Of a DNA stretch of 15,629 bases, positions 1-7,603 are shown piece by piece; within the stretch, counting starts at the first letter, position 1, and the number at the start of each line of letters is the position of its first letter. Source of the DNA: an uncultured Peptoniphilus sp. (lineage in GTDB: Bacteria > Bacillota > Clostridia > Tissierellales > Peptoniphilaceae); contig CAMQDG010000036.1 of assembly GCA_946999425.1 (NCBI GenBank), positions 1 through 15,629 on the forward strand, written 5' to 3'. Both the position numbers and the translations under genes were made by a program. Under the pieces are notes generated by a model, which was not told where the DNA came from, did no database searches, and worked only from the letters and a program-made list of their open reading frames with translations.

Positions 1-405
1 ATCAATTTTAAAAGGATAGTGCCAAGATCTATTATAAAAAAGTGCGTTCTTATATTTGCCGTTAAAAATTACGTACCTATAATGTTTTTCAATTGAATTA
101 TACCTGCAATGAAAATCATCCTTTACAAGTTTTGCTTCTATTACCGATATTTCATTTGGCAGATGAAAATTTATAACTCGCGGCAAATTTCCAAGGTCAA
201 TTGTAGTTTTTGAATAAAAATTGACATATTGACCTAAGGCATGCACTCCTCTATCTGTCCTACCAGAATAAAATAATTTAACCTTATGTTTAACTGTATC
301 TTCAATAGCCTTTGTTAAAACACTCTCCACTGTTTTAAGTTTAGGTTGCTTTTGAAATCCATAAAATTTTGTTCCATCATAGGTTACTTTAAGTCTTATG
401 TTCAT
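1..405 (-). CDS. truA: tRNA pseudouridine synthase A (5' part, cut by window edge)
   Basis: TruA converts uridines 38-40 in the anticodon arm of many tRNAs to pseudouridine in the cytoplasm. The first 135 residues are visible and the frame is still open at base 1, so the C-terminal part lies outside the window. The protein opens MNIRLKVTYDGTKFYGFQKQ, the usual TruA N-terminus. It carries SGRTDRGVHALGQ at residues 47-59, whose Asp51 is the catalytic nucleophile by family knowledge. The ATG lies one base after the ecfT stop (TAAAATG), so it is probably co-transcribed and translationally coupled with ecfT; its own ribosome binding site is weak. The order ecfA1-ecfA2-ecfT-truA is well conserved in Firmicutes, which supports both the name and the operon. 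Nothing in the visible part looks abnormal. Confidence 0.96.
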   Translation of the reverse strand, partial: MNIRLKVTYDGTKFYGFQKQPKLKTVESVLTKAIEDTVKHKVKLFYSGRTDRGVHALGQYVNFYSKTTIDLGNLPRVINFHLPNEISVIEAKLVKDDFHCRYNSIEKHYRYVIFNGKYKNALFYNRSWHYPFKID

Positions 406-406
406 T

Positions 407-1219
407 TTAAAATTTCCAAAATTTAATAATATTTGTAAATATTATTAAAGCAAAAAATAATGTTGAAATAGAAAAAACAAAATAATCTTTTGTAACTATT
501 TTTAATTCATTTAATCTTGTTCTATTCTCTCCGCCCCTATAGCACCTTGCCTCCATTGCAATTGCCAATTCATCAGCTCTTCTGAAAGAAGAAATAAAAA
601 GTGGTACTAAAAGAGGAACTAAATTTTTTGCTCTTTTTATAATATTTCCCGATTCAAAATCTGCTCCTCTTGCCTTTTGTGCCTTCATAATCTTATCTGT
701 TTCTTCTATAAGAGTTGGGATAAATCGTAATGCTATTGTCATCATCATTGAAATTTCGTGAGCAGGAATCCCAATTTTAGCAAAAGGATTCATTAGTGAT
801 TCAAGACCATCTGTAAGCTCAATAGGTGAAGTTGTTAAAGTTAAAAGAGATGTTCCCCAAACTAAAAGTAAAATTCTTATAGATGTCATTGAAGCAAGTT
901 TCAAAGATTCTTTTGTAATAACTAAAGGTCCAAGTCTAAATATTTCTTCTCCACCTACAAATAATAAATTAATTACAAATGTAACTAAAATTATCCATCT
1001 AATCGGTTTTAAACCTCTAAAAACAGTAGAAAACTTTAAACTTGATGAGATAGTAGCCAAAATTAAAAAAATTCCAACAAAAATATAAGGAATAAATGAA
1101 TCAATAAAAAATAGTTGTAATATAAAAAACATTACGCTTATAATTTTTAATTTAGGATTATATTTATGAAGAACTGATTGTCCGGGATAGTATTGCCCCA
1201 AATTTATATCTTTAAGCAT
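407..1219 (-). CDS. ecfT: ECF transporter transmembrane component EcfT
   Basis: This is the membrane scaffold that couples the EcfA1/EcfA2 ATPases to interchangeable substrate-binding S components for vitamin uptake. I place the start at ATG 1219, giving 270 residues, because GGAGGAAAGA lies just upstream; a longer reading from a TTG at 1231 would begin inside that ribosome binding site. The start overlaps the end of ecfA2 by 8 bases. The N-terminus GQYYPGQSVLHKYNPKLK is typical of the family. Hydrophobic segments lie at about residues 25-60, 74-90, 112-128 and 246-264. The two coupling-helix motifs are present: ARG at 183-185 and a variant ARC within EARCYRGG at 223-230. No S component is encoded in the window, so the substrate cannot be inferred; group II ECF modules normally serve several S proteins encoded elsewhere. 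Confidence 0.95.
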   Translation of the reverse strand: MLKDINLGQYYPGQSVLHKYNPKLKIISVMFFILQLFFIDSFIPYIFVGIFLILATISSSLKFSTVFRGLKPIRWIILVTFVINLLFVGGEEIFRLGPLVITKESLKLASMTSIRILLLVWGTSLLTLTTSPIELTDGLESLMNPFAKIGIPAHEISMMMTIALRFIPTLIEETDKIMKAQKARGADFESGNIIKRAKNLVPLLVPLFISSFRRADELAIAMEARCYRGGENRTRLNELKIVTKDYFVFSISTLFFALIIFTNIIKFWKF

Positions 1220-2072
1220 TCTTTCCTCCAATAATCCTTTCTATTTCTTTATAAGCTTCATCAATAGTTATGCAATTAAGTTTTACATTTATACCTTTTT
1301 CATGTAACTGTCTCATTATTTTTGTAGATTCTGGAACTCCTAAACCGACTTTTTTTAATTCATCATAATGCATAAAAACTTCTTCAGGTTTTCCATCTAA
1401 AAATACCTTTCCTTTATTCATAACAATAATTCTTGTGGCAAATTTTGCAATTTCATCCATTGAGTGGCTGACTATTATAATTGTTATTTCAGTGTTTTTA
1501 TATAAGCTATAAATCTCATCTAAAATCTCATCTCTACCCTTTGGATCAAGACCCGCTGTTGGTTCATCAAGAACAAGAACTTCCGGCTTCATTGCGAGAA
1601 TTCCAGCAATTGCAACTCTTCTTTTTTGCCCACCAGATAAGTCAAAGGGTGATTTATCTTTTAAGTCCAAAGAAAGTCCAACAGCTTCCATAGAAAAATC
1701 AACTCTCTTCTCAATTTCTTCCTGACTCAAGCCCATGTTTTTAGGCCCATAGGAGATATCCTTAAAAATAGTTTCTTCAAAAAGTTGATATTCCGGGTAT
1801 TGAAATACCAGACCAACTTTTTCTCTTATTTTTGACATATCTAACTTTTCCTTAAAAAGTTCACTTCCATCAACAATTACCCTACCTTCACTTGCTTTTA
1901 AAAGTCCGTTTAAATGTTGAACTAAGGTTGACTTTCCGCTTCCTGTATGTCCTATAAGCCCAATAAACTCTCCCTTATTAATTTTTATATTTATGCTATC
2001 CAAGGCTTTTTTTTCAAAAGGTGTTCCTTTGGAGTATATGTGATTAAGATTCTCTATTTTGATAATTTCCAT
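1212..2072 (-). CDS. ecfA2: ECF transporter ATPase EcfA2
   Basis: This is one of the two ATPases that power ECF vitamin transporters; it acts as a heterodimer with EcfA1 bound to EcfT at the inner face of the membrane. The 286 residues contain Walker A GHTGSGKST at 41-49, Q-loop Gln91, signature LSGGQ at 145-149, Walker B VLVLDEPTAGLD with Asp169 and Glu170, and switch His203, so all catalytic elements are intact. The GHTGSGKSTLVQHLNG form of the P-loop region is typical of EcfA2 rather than EcfA1. The ATG at 2072 is preceded by GAGGAAAT and lies inside the end of ecfA1 (19-base overlap), implying translational coupling. The intact motifs contrast sharply with the degenerate ABC ATPase at 8832-10007. 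Confidence 0.95.
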   Translation of the reverse strand: MEIIKIENLNHIYSKGTPFEKKALDSINIKINKGEFIGLIGHTGSGKSTLVQHLNGLLKASEGRVIVDGSELFKEKLDMSKIREKVGLVFQYPEYQLFEETIFKDISYGPKNMGLSQEEIEKRVDFSMEAVGLSLDLKDKSPFDLSGGQKRRVAIAGILAMKPEVLVLDEPTAGLDPKGRDEILDEIYSLYKNTEITIIIVSHSMDEIAKFATRIIVMNKGKVFLDGKPEEVFMHYDELKKVGLGVPESTKIMRQLHEKGINVKLNCITIDEAYKEIERIIGGKNA

Positions 2073-2872
2073 ATTTCCTCAACAAGTTCTTGGTCATTTA
2101 AAACAATTTTTATATCATGGCCTGATTTTTTTAAATTATATGAAATTTCAGTAGCAACAGGCACATCAAGGCCAATATTTTTAATCTTTTCAACATTTGA
2201 AAATACATCAAGAGGTTTACCCTGTAAAATAATATTTCCTTCTTCCATAACTATTAATTCTTCTGCAAGAGCTGCCTCTTCCATGTTATGAGTAATTAAT
2301 ATTACACCCTTTCCCTCACTTTTTAATTTTAACAAGGTATCTATTACTTCTTTTCTTCCTGACGGATCAAGCATTGCAGTAGGCTCATCTAAAATTACAT
2401 AGTCAGGCTCCATTGCAAGAATTCCAGCAATAGCAACTCTTTGTTTCTGTCCTCCAGACAGTAAATGGGGTGCACTTTTTTTATATTTTTCCATACCGAC
2501 GCTTAAAAGAGCCCTATCAACTCTTTCTCTAAGCTCTTTCTGTGGAATCCCCAAATTTTCAGGTCCAAAAGCAACATCTTCTTCTACAATTGTAGCTACT
2601 ATTTGATTGTCTGGATTTTGAAAAACAAGACCTGCTCTGCTTCTTATGTCCCATATTTTAGAGTCATCTTTAGTGTCCATGTCATCAACGTGAATACTTC
2701 CTTCATTAGGGATTAAAAGTCCGTTAATAAGTTTTGCCAAAGTTGATTTTCCGCTCCCATTGTGACCTAATATAGCTATAAATTTTCCTTTTTCAAATTT
2801 TATGTTTATACCATTTAAGGCATATTTTTCATCATCTTGATATTTAAATTTTACGTCTTTAACTTCTATCAT
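2054..2872 (-). CDS. ecfA1: ECF transporter ATPase EcfA1
   Basis: This is the partner ATPase of EcfA2 in the energising module of ECF vitamin transporters. The 272 residues show Walker A GHNGSGKST at 36-44, a Q-loop in LVFQNPDNQ (Gln85), signature LSGGQ at 138-142, Walker B VILDEPTAMLD with Asp162 and Glu163, and switch His195. The FQNPDNQIVATIVEEDVAFG stretch and the GHNGSGKSTLAKLINGLL region are characteristic of EcfA1. Its ATG overlaps the stop of the upstream racemase gene in an ATGA arrangement (4 bases), so expression is probably coupled to that gene. In many Firmicutes this gene follows ribosomal protein genes (rplQ); here it follows a racemase, so the local arrangement differs from the common one. 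Confidence 0.95.
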   Translation of the reverse strand: MIEVKDVKFKYQDDEKYALNGINIKFEKGKFIAILGHNGSGKSTLAKLINGLLIPNEGSIHVDDMDTKDDSKIWDIRSRAGLVFQNPDNQIVATIVEEDVAFGPENLGIPQKELRERVDRALLSVGMEKYKKSAPHLLSGGQKQRVAIAGILAMEPDYVILDEPTAMLDPSGRKEVIDTLLKLKSEGKGVILITHNMEEAALAEELIVMEEGNIILQGKPLDVFSNVEKIKNIGLDVPVATEISYNLKKSGHDIKIVLNDQELVEEIWKLSK

Positions 2873-3534
2873 TTTACAATTTTATCCAACAATTCAAGCA
2901 TACCATCTGCAGGATCCAATATGGTTAATTTAGAGATTTTATAAAGCTCATCTTTAATATATGGAAAATGTGTGCAGCCAAGAACCAGTGCTTCAATATT
3001 TCCCCCATCAATTTTTATGTTTTCAAAGAATTTAAGTAAATCTTTAATGTCTAATTTTTCAATTATATCTTTTGGTTCTATTCGGTTTTCAATCGCTATA
3101 ACAAGAGGTAAAATCCCTAAAGTAACAAGATTAATCTTTAAATTTTGTGACTTCATAACTTTTTCAATTCCATGTACAGCTTGGGAATTTGCTCCTATTA
3201 CTCCAAGAGATTTAAATTTTTTAGCATATTCTTCATATACTTTTAATGGTGTTATTATTCTAAAATTTTTATTTTTTTCAATTTTTTTATAATCAATTGC
3301 AGTGCTTAATGAATTACAATAAATAAAAAGTGCCTTTGCATCTTTTTCCTTTCCCATATCAATAATTTCTTCAACTTTTTCTTCTAAAGTTGATTGACCT
3401 AAAAATTGAAGCCTATCTTGTTCTTCCGGATTCTTTGCTACGGGAAAACTTAAAGCTTCATATCCATGATTTTCAATAATTTTACAACCCAATTCAGTGT
3501 CTACAGGTGTACCAGCAGTGACTGCTATTTTCAT
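2869..3534 (-). CDS. Asp/Glu racemase-family protein, possibly a divergent glutamate racemase
   Basis: Cytoplasmic protein of 221 residues from the aspartate/glutamate racemase superfamily, whose members swap the alpha proton of an amino acid using two cysteines. Both are visible: Cys73 in YCNSLS and Cys187 in LGCTHFP. The second motif matches glutamate racemase MurI, which makes D-glutamate for peptidoglycan. The N-terminus, however, reads TAGTPVDTELG (residues 6-16) rather than the DSGxGG of classical MurI, so the substrate may differ. I chose ATG 3534, preceded by GGAGGAAGT, over an ATG at 3564 without a good binding site. This start leaves 13 bases after the glycosylase gene instead of an overlap. 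The stop overlaps the ecfA1 start. D-glutamate production is the leading guess; another racemase or isomerase of the superfamily remains possible. Confidence 0.75.
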   Translation of the reverse strand: MKIAVTAGTPVDTELGCKIIENHGYEALSFPVAKNPEEQDRLQFLGQSTLEEKVEEIIDMGKEKDAKALFIYCNSLSTAIDYKKIEKNKNFRIITPLKVYEEYAKKFKSLGVIGANSQAVHGIEKVMKSQNLKINLVTLGILPLVIAIENRIEPKDIIEKLDIKDLLKFFENIKIDGGNIEALVLGCTHFPYIKDELYKISKLTILDPADGMLELLDKIVK

Positions 3535-3547
3535 ACTTCCTCCATAA

Positions 3548-4183
3548 CTATAATTTTGAAACATCTTTATTTCCTTTTATATAAAATCTGTAAAGGTAAT
3601 CTTTAGCCTCTTCAGCATAATCTATTCCGATTCTTTTGGATTTTACAATTTCAAAATCAGAAATACCTTTTTCAATATAGAGCTTATCTCCCGTCAAGTC
3701 AATACCATTTAACTTCTTGTCAATTCCCATAGCTTTTGTTAACTTTCCAGGTCCATTTGATAAATTTTTTATTTGGTATTTACTTAAACTTTCAAAAGTT
3801 AATCCATATCTATTTTTATAAGCTATGTTCGATGGATTTAAAATAGATACCGCTCTAATTAATACTGCACTGGGGAGCTCAGGAGCCTCTGTAACGACGT
3901 TTAACAAGTAATGAATACCATAAGTCATATAAATATAAGCATGGCCCTCCTGTCCCCACATGATTTCATTTCTCTCAGTCCTTCTTCCGGCGAAAGTTTG
4001 ACAAGCCTTGTCATCGATTCCTGTGTAAGCTTCCGTTTCGACAATTAAACCTTTAATAAGATTTTTTTCATCAATTTTATGAATTAGAATCTTGCCCAAC
4101 AAATTTTTAGCTACACTTATTGGATCTTTAGAATAAAAATTCCTAGTAAGCTTTTTATTCTCATTTGATATTTTTCCAAGCAT
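3548..4183 (-). CDS. 3-methyladenine DNA glycosylase (AAG/MPG family)
   Basis: This base-excision repair enzyme removes alkylated purines and related damaged bases from DNA. The 211 residues show the family signatures in order: KLTRNFYSKD at the start (11-20), IVETEAYTG at 47-55 with Glu51 as the presumed water-activating residue and Tyr53 beside it, the GRRTERNEIMWG block at 66-77, AYIYMTYGIHYLLNVVT at 82-98, and NGPGKLTKAMGI at 143-154. Length fits the roughly 200-residue family. The ATG at 4183 is preferred. A TTG at 4195 sits too close to the GGAG element, while the spacing from GGAG to the ATG is longish (about 13 bases), so the start is not certain. A Gln (residue 62) occupies a position that is usually His. 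The gene overlaps the end of the DUF1232 gene by 23 bases. Confidence 0.92.
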   Translation of the reverse strand: MLGKISNENKKLTRNFYSKDPISVAKNLLGKILIHKIDEKNLIKGLIVETEAYTGIDDKACQTFAGRRTERNEIMWGQEGHAYIYMTYGIHYLLNVVTEAPELPSAVLIRAVSILNPSNIAYKNRYGLTFESLSKYQIKNLSNGPGKLTKAMGIDKKLNGIDLTGDKLYIEKGISDFEIVKSKRIGIDYAEEAKDYLYRFYIKGNKDVSKL

Positions 4184-4541
4184 TATATCTGTCAATCTCC
4201 TTTGTGATTTTTTTCAAGATAAATTTCATAACATATATATCATCTAAAAATCCTATTCCTATTAAAAAGTCAGGTATTAAATCAAAAGGATTAACTAAAT
4301 ACAAAAGGCCAGATATTATTAAAATAACATTTTTTCTATTGTAGGCCCTATAATTTCCATTAATAAAATCTTGAGCCATACTAATCATTATTTTTAAATT
4401 TTGCAAAGTAAATTCTGAAAGACCTAATTTGTCAAATTTTTTTAAAGCTAATTTATAAAGTTTATTTAATCTACTTGAATCTTTTAAAATTTTTTCAGAA
4501 CTATTATTAAGACCTTTTAAAAGCCTTTCCGCTAATTTCAT
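4161..4541 (-). CDS. DUF1232 (YkvA-type) small membrane protein
   Basis: Small protein of 126 residues carrying the DUF1232 core at about 76-102: a hydrophobic segment followed by LVNPFDLIPDF and a GIGFLDD turn. This core is diagnostic of the YkvA family, whose function is unknown. The N-terminal 65 residues are Lys/Leu-rich, probably helical, without a signal peptide; one or two hydrophobic segments at 72-98 suggest membrane attachment. The ATG at 4541 overlaps the pyrE stop as ATGA, which I prefer to a TTG at 4556 without a ribosome binding site. The site for the ATG is itself weak, so coupling to pyrE translation is likely. Position in the pyrFE-glycosylase run does not reveal a role. Confidence 0.82.
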   Translation of the reverse strand: MKLAERLLKGLNNSSEKILKDSSRLNKLYKLALKKFDKLGLSEFTLQNLKIMISMAQDFINGNYRAYNRKNVILIISGLLYLVNPFDLIPDFLIGIGFLDDIYVMKFILKKITKEIDRYNAWKNIK

Positions 4542-5170
4542 TCTTCTGTCATCCAAGATTCATCATTTGGATCTTGTTTCCACCTTTTTAATTTTTTAAG
4601 ATGACTTTCTTTAATATAGTTTATTTCAAGGGCCATATCTATTAATTCGTCATAATCAGTAAGGGATGCAAAAGATAAATTGTTTTTATCAAAATTTTCC
4701 TTGCAAGCTTTTAAATTGTAAGAAAAAATTGCAATTACTCCAATTACATCAAAGCCTGCTTGTCTAAGAGCTATAGCAGCGTTAATAGATGAACCACCTG
4801 TAGAAAATAAATCTTCAATTACAATAACTTTTTTCCCTTTAAAGATTTCCCCTTCAATCTTATTTCCCTTTCCATGATCTTTGTTTCCGCTTCTTACAAA
4901 GCCCATGGGAAGTTTCATTTTATCCGCAATAAGAGCTGCATGAGGAATGCCTGCAGTTGCAGTTCCCATAATGTATTCAACATCTGGATATTTTTCTTTA
5001 ATCAATTTAACAAGATTTTTTTCAACAATATCTCTTTCTTCGGGGTATGACAGTAAAAGTCTATTGTCACAATAAATAGGGCTTTTAATTCCCGATGCCC
5101 ATGTATATGGATTTTCCGGATTTAAACTTACAGCTTTAATATCTAATAAAATTTTTGATATCTCTTTCAT
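4538..5170 (-). CDS. pyrE: Orotate phosphoribosyltransferase
   Basis: PyrE joins orotate to PRPP to form orotidine 5'-monophosphate, the fifth step of de novo pyrimidine synthesis. The 210 residues hold FSTGG-type PRPP-binding motif VIVIEDLFSTGGSS at 115-128 (acidic pair Glu119-Asp120). The flexible catalytic loop RSGNKDHGKGNKIEG lies at 93-107 and the N-terminal substrate region WASGIKSPIYCDNR at 24-37. All expected elements are present and the length is normal for the family. The ATG immediately follows the pyrF TAA with no gap, and GTAGGTGA inside the pyrF end serves as ribosome binding site. Its product is the substrate of the adjacent pyrF enzyme. No other pyrimidine genes are in view, and no PyrR-type attenuator was recognised upstream. 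Confidence 0.96.
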   Translation of the reverse strand: MKEISKILLDIKAVSLNPENPYTWASGIKSPIYCDNRLLLSYPEERDIVEKNLVKLIKEKYPDVEYIMGTATAGIPHAALIADKMKLPMGFVRSGNKDHGKGNKIEGEIFKGKKVIVIEDLFSTGGSSINAAIALRQAGFDVIGVIAIFSYNLKACKENFDKNNLSFASLTDYDELIDMALEINYIKESHLKKLKRWKQDPNDESWMTEE

Positions 5171-5860
5171 TTATTCACCTACAAATTCTTTTTTTATAAT
5201 TTTATAAACATTAAGAGGATCTTCACTTTTTGTTATAGGTCTTCCTACAACAATATAATCGCTACCCAATTCTCTTGCATATTTAGGAGTAACAACTCTT
5301 TTTTGATCTCCATTTGAAGAATCATCAAGCCTTATTCCAGGAGTAACAGTTAAAAAATCTTTTCCAACTTTTTCTTTTATTTTCGGAACTTCAAGAGCTG
5401 AACATACAATTCCGTCAAGTCCATTTTCTTTTCCCATTTTTGCATAAGAAATTACCGTGTCCTCAAGAGAAAAATCTTTATCCACTAAAATTTCCCTGTG
5501 TAAAGTTTCTTCGTCTGTTGAAGTTAAAACAGTAACACCGATTAAAATTGAATTTTCAAAAACCTCCCTTGCAGCTTTTATCATAGATGAACCTCCACAA
5601 ATATGAAGATTTGTCATATCAGCTCCAAGATTTTTAAGAGAATTTGCAGCACCCTTTACTGTGTTAGGTATGTCGTGAAGTTTTAAATCAAGAAAAATTT
5701 TATGACCTCTCTTTTTTATTTCATTTATAATTTGAGGTCCCTCAGAATAAAATAATTCAAGTCCCACTTTTACATACAATCTTTCATCAAACTTATCTAA
5801 AAAATTCAAACACTCTTCTTTATTTTTAAAATCCAGTGCAATTATTACATCTTTTGCCAT
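5171..5860 (-). CDS. pyrF: Orotidine 5'-phosphate decarboxylase
   Basis: PyrF decarboxylates orotidine 5'-monophosphate to UMP, the final step of UMP synthesis, in the cytoplasm. The 229 residues form the expected TIM-barrel enzyme: IIALDFKNKEE at 6-16, VKVGLELF at 30-37, catalytic LDLKLHDIPNT at 57-67 (Asp58, Lys60, Asp63), TVTPGIRLDD at 171-180 and the phosphate-binding VGRPIT at 205-210. The ATG at 5860 has an excellent binding site, AAGGAGGG. It is the first gene of the run to truA and is separated from the upstream zinc-ribbon gene by a terminator hairpin. No convincing promoter was found in the roughly 30 bases between hairpin and start, so how the operon is transcribed is unclear. Confidence 0.97.
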   Translation of the reverse strand: MAKDVIIALDFKNKEECLNFLDKFDERLYVKVGLELFYSEGPQIINEIKKRGHKIFLDLKLHDIPNTVKGAANSLKNLGADMTNLHICGGSSMIKAAREVFENSILIGVTVLTSTDEETLHREILVDKDFSLEDTVISYAKMGKENGLDGIVCSALEVPKIKEKVGKDFLTVTPGIRLDDSSNGDQKRVVTPKYARELGSDYIVVGRPITKSEDPLNVYKIIKKEFVGE

Positions 5861-5890
5861 AAGTCCCTCCTTAACAAATTATTTTATCAT

Positions 5891-5922
5891 AAAAAAAGCC
5901 TTATCCATATAGGATAGGCTTT
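5891..5922 (-). terminator. Intrinsic terminator of the sigma-factor operon
   Basis: Read on the minus strand, AAAGCCTATCC, a 5-base loop and GGATAAGGCTTT form an 11-pair stem with one bulged base, followed by a run of T. It begins about 24 bases after the stop of the zinc-ribbon gene, the normal place for a rho-independent terminator. It also lies only about 30 bases ahead of the pyrF start, so read-through or attenuation affecting pyrF is possible but not shown. Confidence 0.88.
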
Positions 5923-5945
5923 AAATAATATTCACATCTTAATTT

Positions 5946-6773
5946 TTATTTTAATTTTATAGAAAGTTTTTCTTGACCCTTATTCATCTTCAATACAACT
6001 TTTAAAATTTTTACTTCTTTTTTGGATTTATCTAAAGGTTTGTCAGCAACAAATTTTAAGTTGGATTTATCCAAAATAAATGCAGGTTCGCTGTCATCGT
6101 TATAATACAAGAATATTTTGGAATTTTCCCCCTCAAATTCAGCCTCTATTTTTTTAAAATTTAAACCCCCGTCTAAATTAAAAATCCTAACCTTTCTTTT
6201 AGTTGAATCTTGTAAATTAAAAGTTGCATTAACTTTTTCTTGAACTGTATAGTAATAAGGTGATTCTGAAGTATCACTTATATTTTCTTCTAAATTTTCT
6301 GTAACATAACCTTTATTGTAGTCAAAATTTTCTATCAGGTCAGGCTTGTTTGTTTCAAGCTCTCCATCCATATTTCTAAATGCAACAATTCCAGCTCCTA
6401 TTATAAAAGTTATAGCCAAGATAAATGTGACTATTGCAGCCAATAAAATTTTATTATTATTTTTAATATTATCTTCATTTGGCTTCTCGAAATTAAGCTC
6501 AGAACCGCATTTTGAGCAAAAAGTATTTTCTATGGAATTATAATAGCCACAGCTTTCACATTTTCTTTTTACATTATTTCTCGCAAAAATTAAATAGGCA
6601 ATAAAACCTAAAAGATAAGGAATAAAAATTGTGGCTAAAGTCCACAATAAAGCATCTTTATTTTTTCTTTCTTTAGCATCTTTATAAACCCAGACTCCTA
6701 TTAAAATCCCTGTTGCAAGGGAAAATATCATGGATATGGATATGAAACTAAAGATTATAAGAGTTAATTTCAT
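5946..6773 (-). CDS. Zinc-ribbon membrane protein with predicted outside domain
   Basis: Protein of 275 residues that I cannot name. In order: a hydrophobic N-terminus (5-29) and a second segment (42-64) separated by VYKDAKERKNKDALLW, a pattern seen in small PLDc_N-like membrane regions; a zinc ribbon with Cys72, Cys75, Cys86 and Cys89; a Lys/Asn-rich linker; a third membrane segment (109-132); and a 140-residue polar C-terminal region with an acidic, Ser/Tyr-containing stretch and then beta-prone sequence. If the ribbon is cytoplasmic, the C-terminal part faces outside. ATG 6773 is chosen because GGAGGTAAAAATT precedes it; a TTG at 6797 lies upstream of that site. It overlaps the preceding gene by 26 bases and is the last gene of the sigma-factor unit, suggesting a role in envelope sensing or response (inference). 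Confidence 0.75.
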   Translation of the reverse strand: MKLTLIIFSFISISMIFSLATGILIGVWVYKDAKERKNKDALLWTLATIFIPYLLGFIAYLIFARNNVKRKCESCGYYNSIENTFCSKCGSELNFEKPNEDNIKNNNKILLAAIVTFILAITFIIGAGIVAFRNMDGELETNKPDLIENFDYNKGYVTENLEENISDTSESPYYYTVQEKVNATFNLQDSTKRKVRIFNLDGGLNFKKIEAEFEGENSKIFLYYNDDSEPAFILDKSNLKFVADKPLDKSKKEVKILKVVLKMNKGQEKLSIKLK

Positions 6774-7095
6774 AATTTTTACCTCCAAGTCCCACAATAA
6801 AAGCTAATAATATGGATAAAATTATTAATATAAAATTCATAAAAGCTATTCCATTAATTATTAAAAAAGTAAAAATAAAATTATTTTTTAAAGACCATAA
6901 AATATTATGGAGAAATAACTTTATTAAGATTGCAAGACCTAATATGGTTAAAATAAAGGCACTTATAAATATAAGTCTTACTGCAATTTTTACATATTTA
7001 TTTTCTTTTTCAAGTTTTAATAAATTCATATTTAATAATTCTGGAACTTCTTCTTCAAAATTTAAACTATCTTTTATTAAATTATCAATTTTCAA
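6748..7095 (-). CDS. Small membrane protein, candidate anti-sigma factor
   Basis: Unrecognised protein of 115 residues. The first 33 residues are polar and acidic (IKDSLNFEEEVPELLN), then a membrane segment lies at about 36-62 and a long hydrophobic stretch at 72-103 that could cross once or twice. It starts at TTG 7095; GGAGGG about 8 bases upstream supports this unusual start, and the next in-frame ATG (codon 23) would remove the polar N-terminus. The start overlaps the sigma-factor stop by 11 bases, so the two are translationally coupled. Genes overlapping the 3' end of an ECF sigma gene commonly encode membrane anti-sigma factors with a cytoplasmic N-terminal sigma-binding part; the layout here fits, but no zinc-containing anti-sigma motif or other diagnostic signature is visible. 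Confidence 0.6.
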   Translation of the reverse strand: MKIDNLIKDSLNFEEEVPELLNMNLLKLEKENKYVKIAVRLIFISAFILTILGLAILIKLFLHNILWSLKNNFIFTFLIINGIAFMNFILIILSILLAFIVGLGGKNYEINSYNL

Positions 7096-7591
7096 AAAAT
7101 TCGCCCTCCAATTTTTCCTTTATGTATCTTTTTACATTAAACAATCTCGATTTAACTGTTCCTTCTGGTATGTTCATACTTTTTGCAATTTCACTAATGC
7201 TGAGCTCTCCATAATAAAAATATATGACCACAAGCTTAAATTTATCATCAAGTTTGTCTATTTCATTTCTTATAAAAGAATACATATCTTTGTTAATTAA
7301 ATTATCTTCAATATTTTCATCGAAAGGAATCTCCTGCCCCTCTTCTAAAGACATCTCAGGTGCTATTCTTTCTCTTCTTGCATATTTTTTCTTTTTATCT
7401 TGCCATATTCTATTCGCTAAAGAAAATATAAAAGCTTTTATATTTTCTTTTTCATCTAATTTATTTTGCAATTTTATAATATGCAAAAAAGTTTCTTGAT
7501 AAAGATCCTCTGCCTGATATTTATTAAAAGTGATTTTTAAACAAAAGTTATAAAGGGCTTTTCCATAATCTCTTATTAACTTTTCAATCAT
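7085..7591 (-). CDS. ECF-type RNA polymerase sigma factor
   Basis: Sigma-70 family, extracytoplasmic-function type, 168 residues with only regions 2 and 4, as expected. Region 2 covers about 5-68, including QAEDLYQETFLHIIK (26-40) and FIFSLANRIWQDKKKK (54-69), which would contact core polymerase and the -10 element. An acidic linker spans 75-105. Region 4 covers 106-162, with a helix-turn-helix in SISEIAKSMNIPEGTVKSRL (131-150) for -35 recognition. The ATG at 7591 has only a weak binding site (AAGAAAC) and lies 12 bases after the ybjQ-like stop, so its translation may depend on the upstream gene. It heads a sigma, membrane protein, zinc-ribbon protein set, suggesting control by a membrane signal. 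Its target promoters cannot be read from this window. Confidence 0.92.
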   Translation of the reverse strand: MIEKLIRDYGKALYNFCLKITFNKYQAEDLYQETFLHIIKLQNKLDEKENIKAFIFSLANRIWQDKKKKYARRERIAPEMSLEEGQEIPFDENIEDNLINKDMYSFIRNEIDKLDDKFKLVVIYFYYGELSISEIAKSMNIPEGTVKSRLFNVKRYIKEKLEGEFFEN

Positions 7592-7603
7592 GTTTCTTGA
7601 AAA

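Noticed and set aside
1220..1231. TTG start extending EcfT by four residues
   Set aside because: The TTG codon overlaps the GGAGG ribosome binding site that correctly serves the ATG at 1219.
1481..1693. Plus-strand open frames opposite ecfA2, ecfA1, the racemase, sigma and other genes
   Set aside because: They lie antisense to well-supported genes, lack ribosome binding sites and show no family features; they are shadows of the coding strand.
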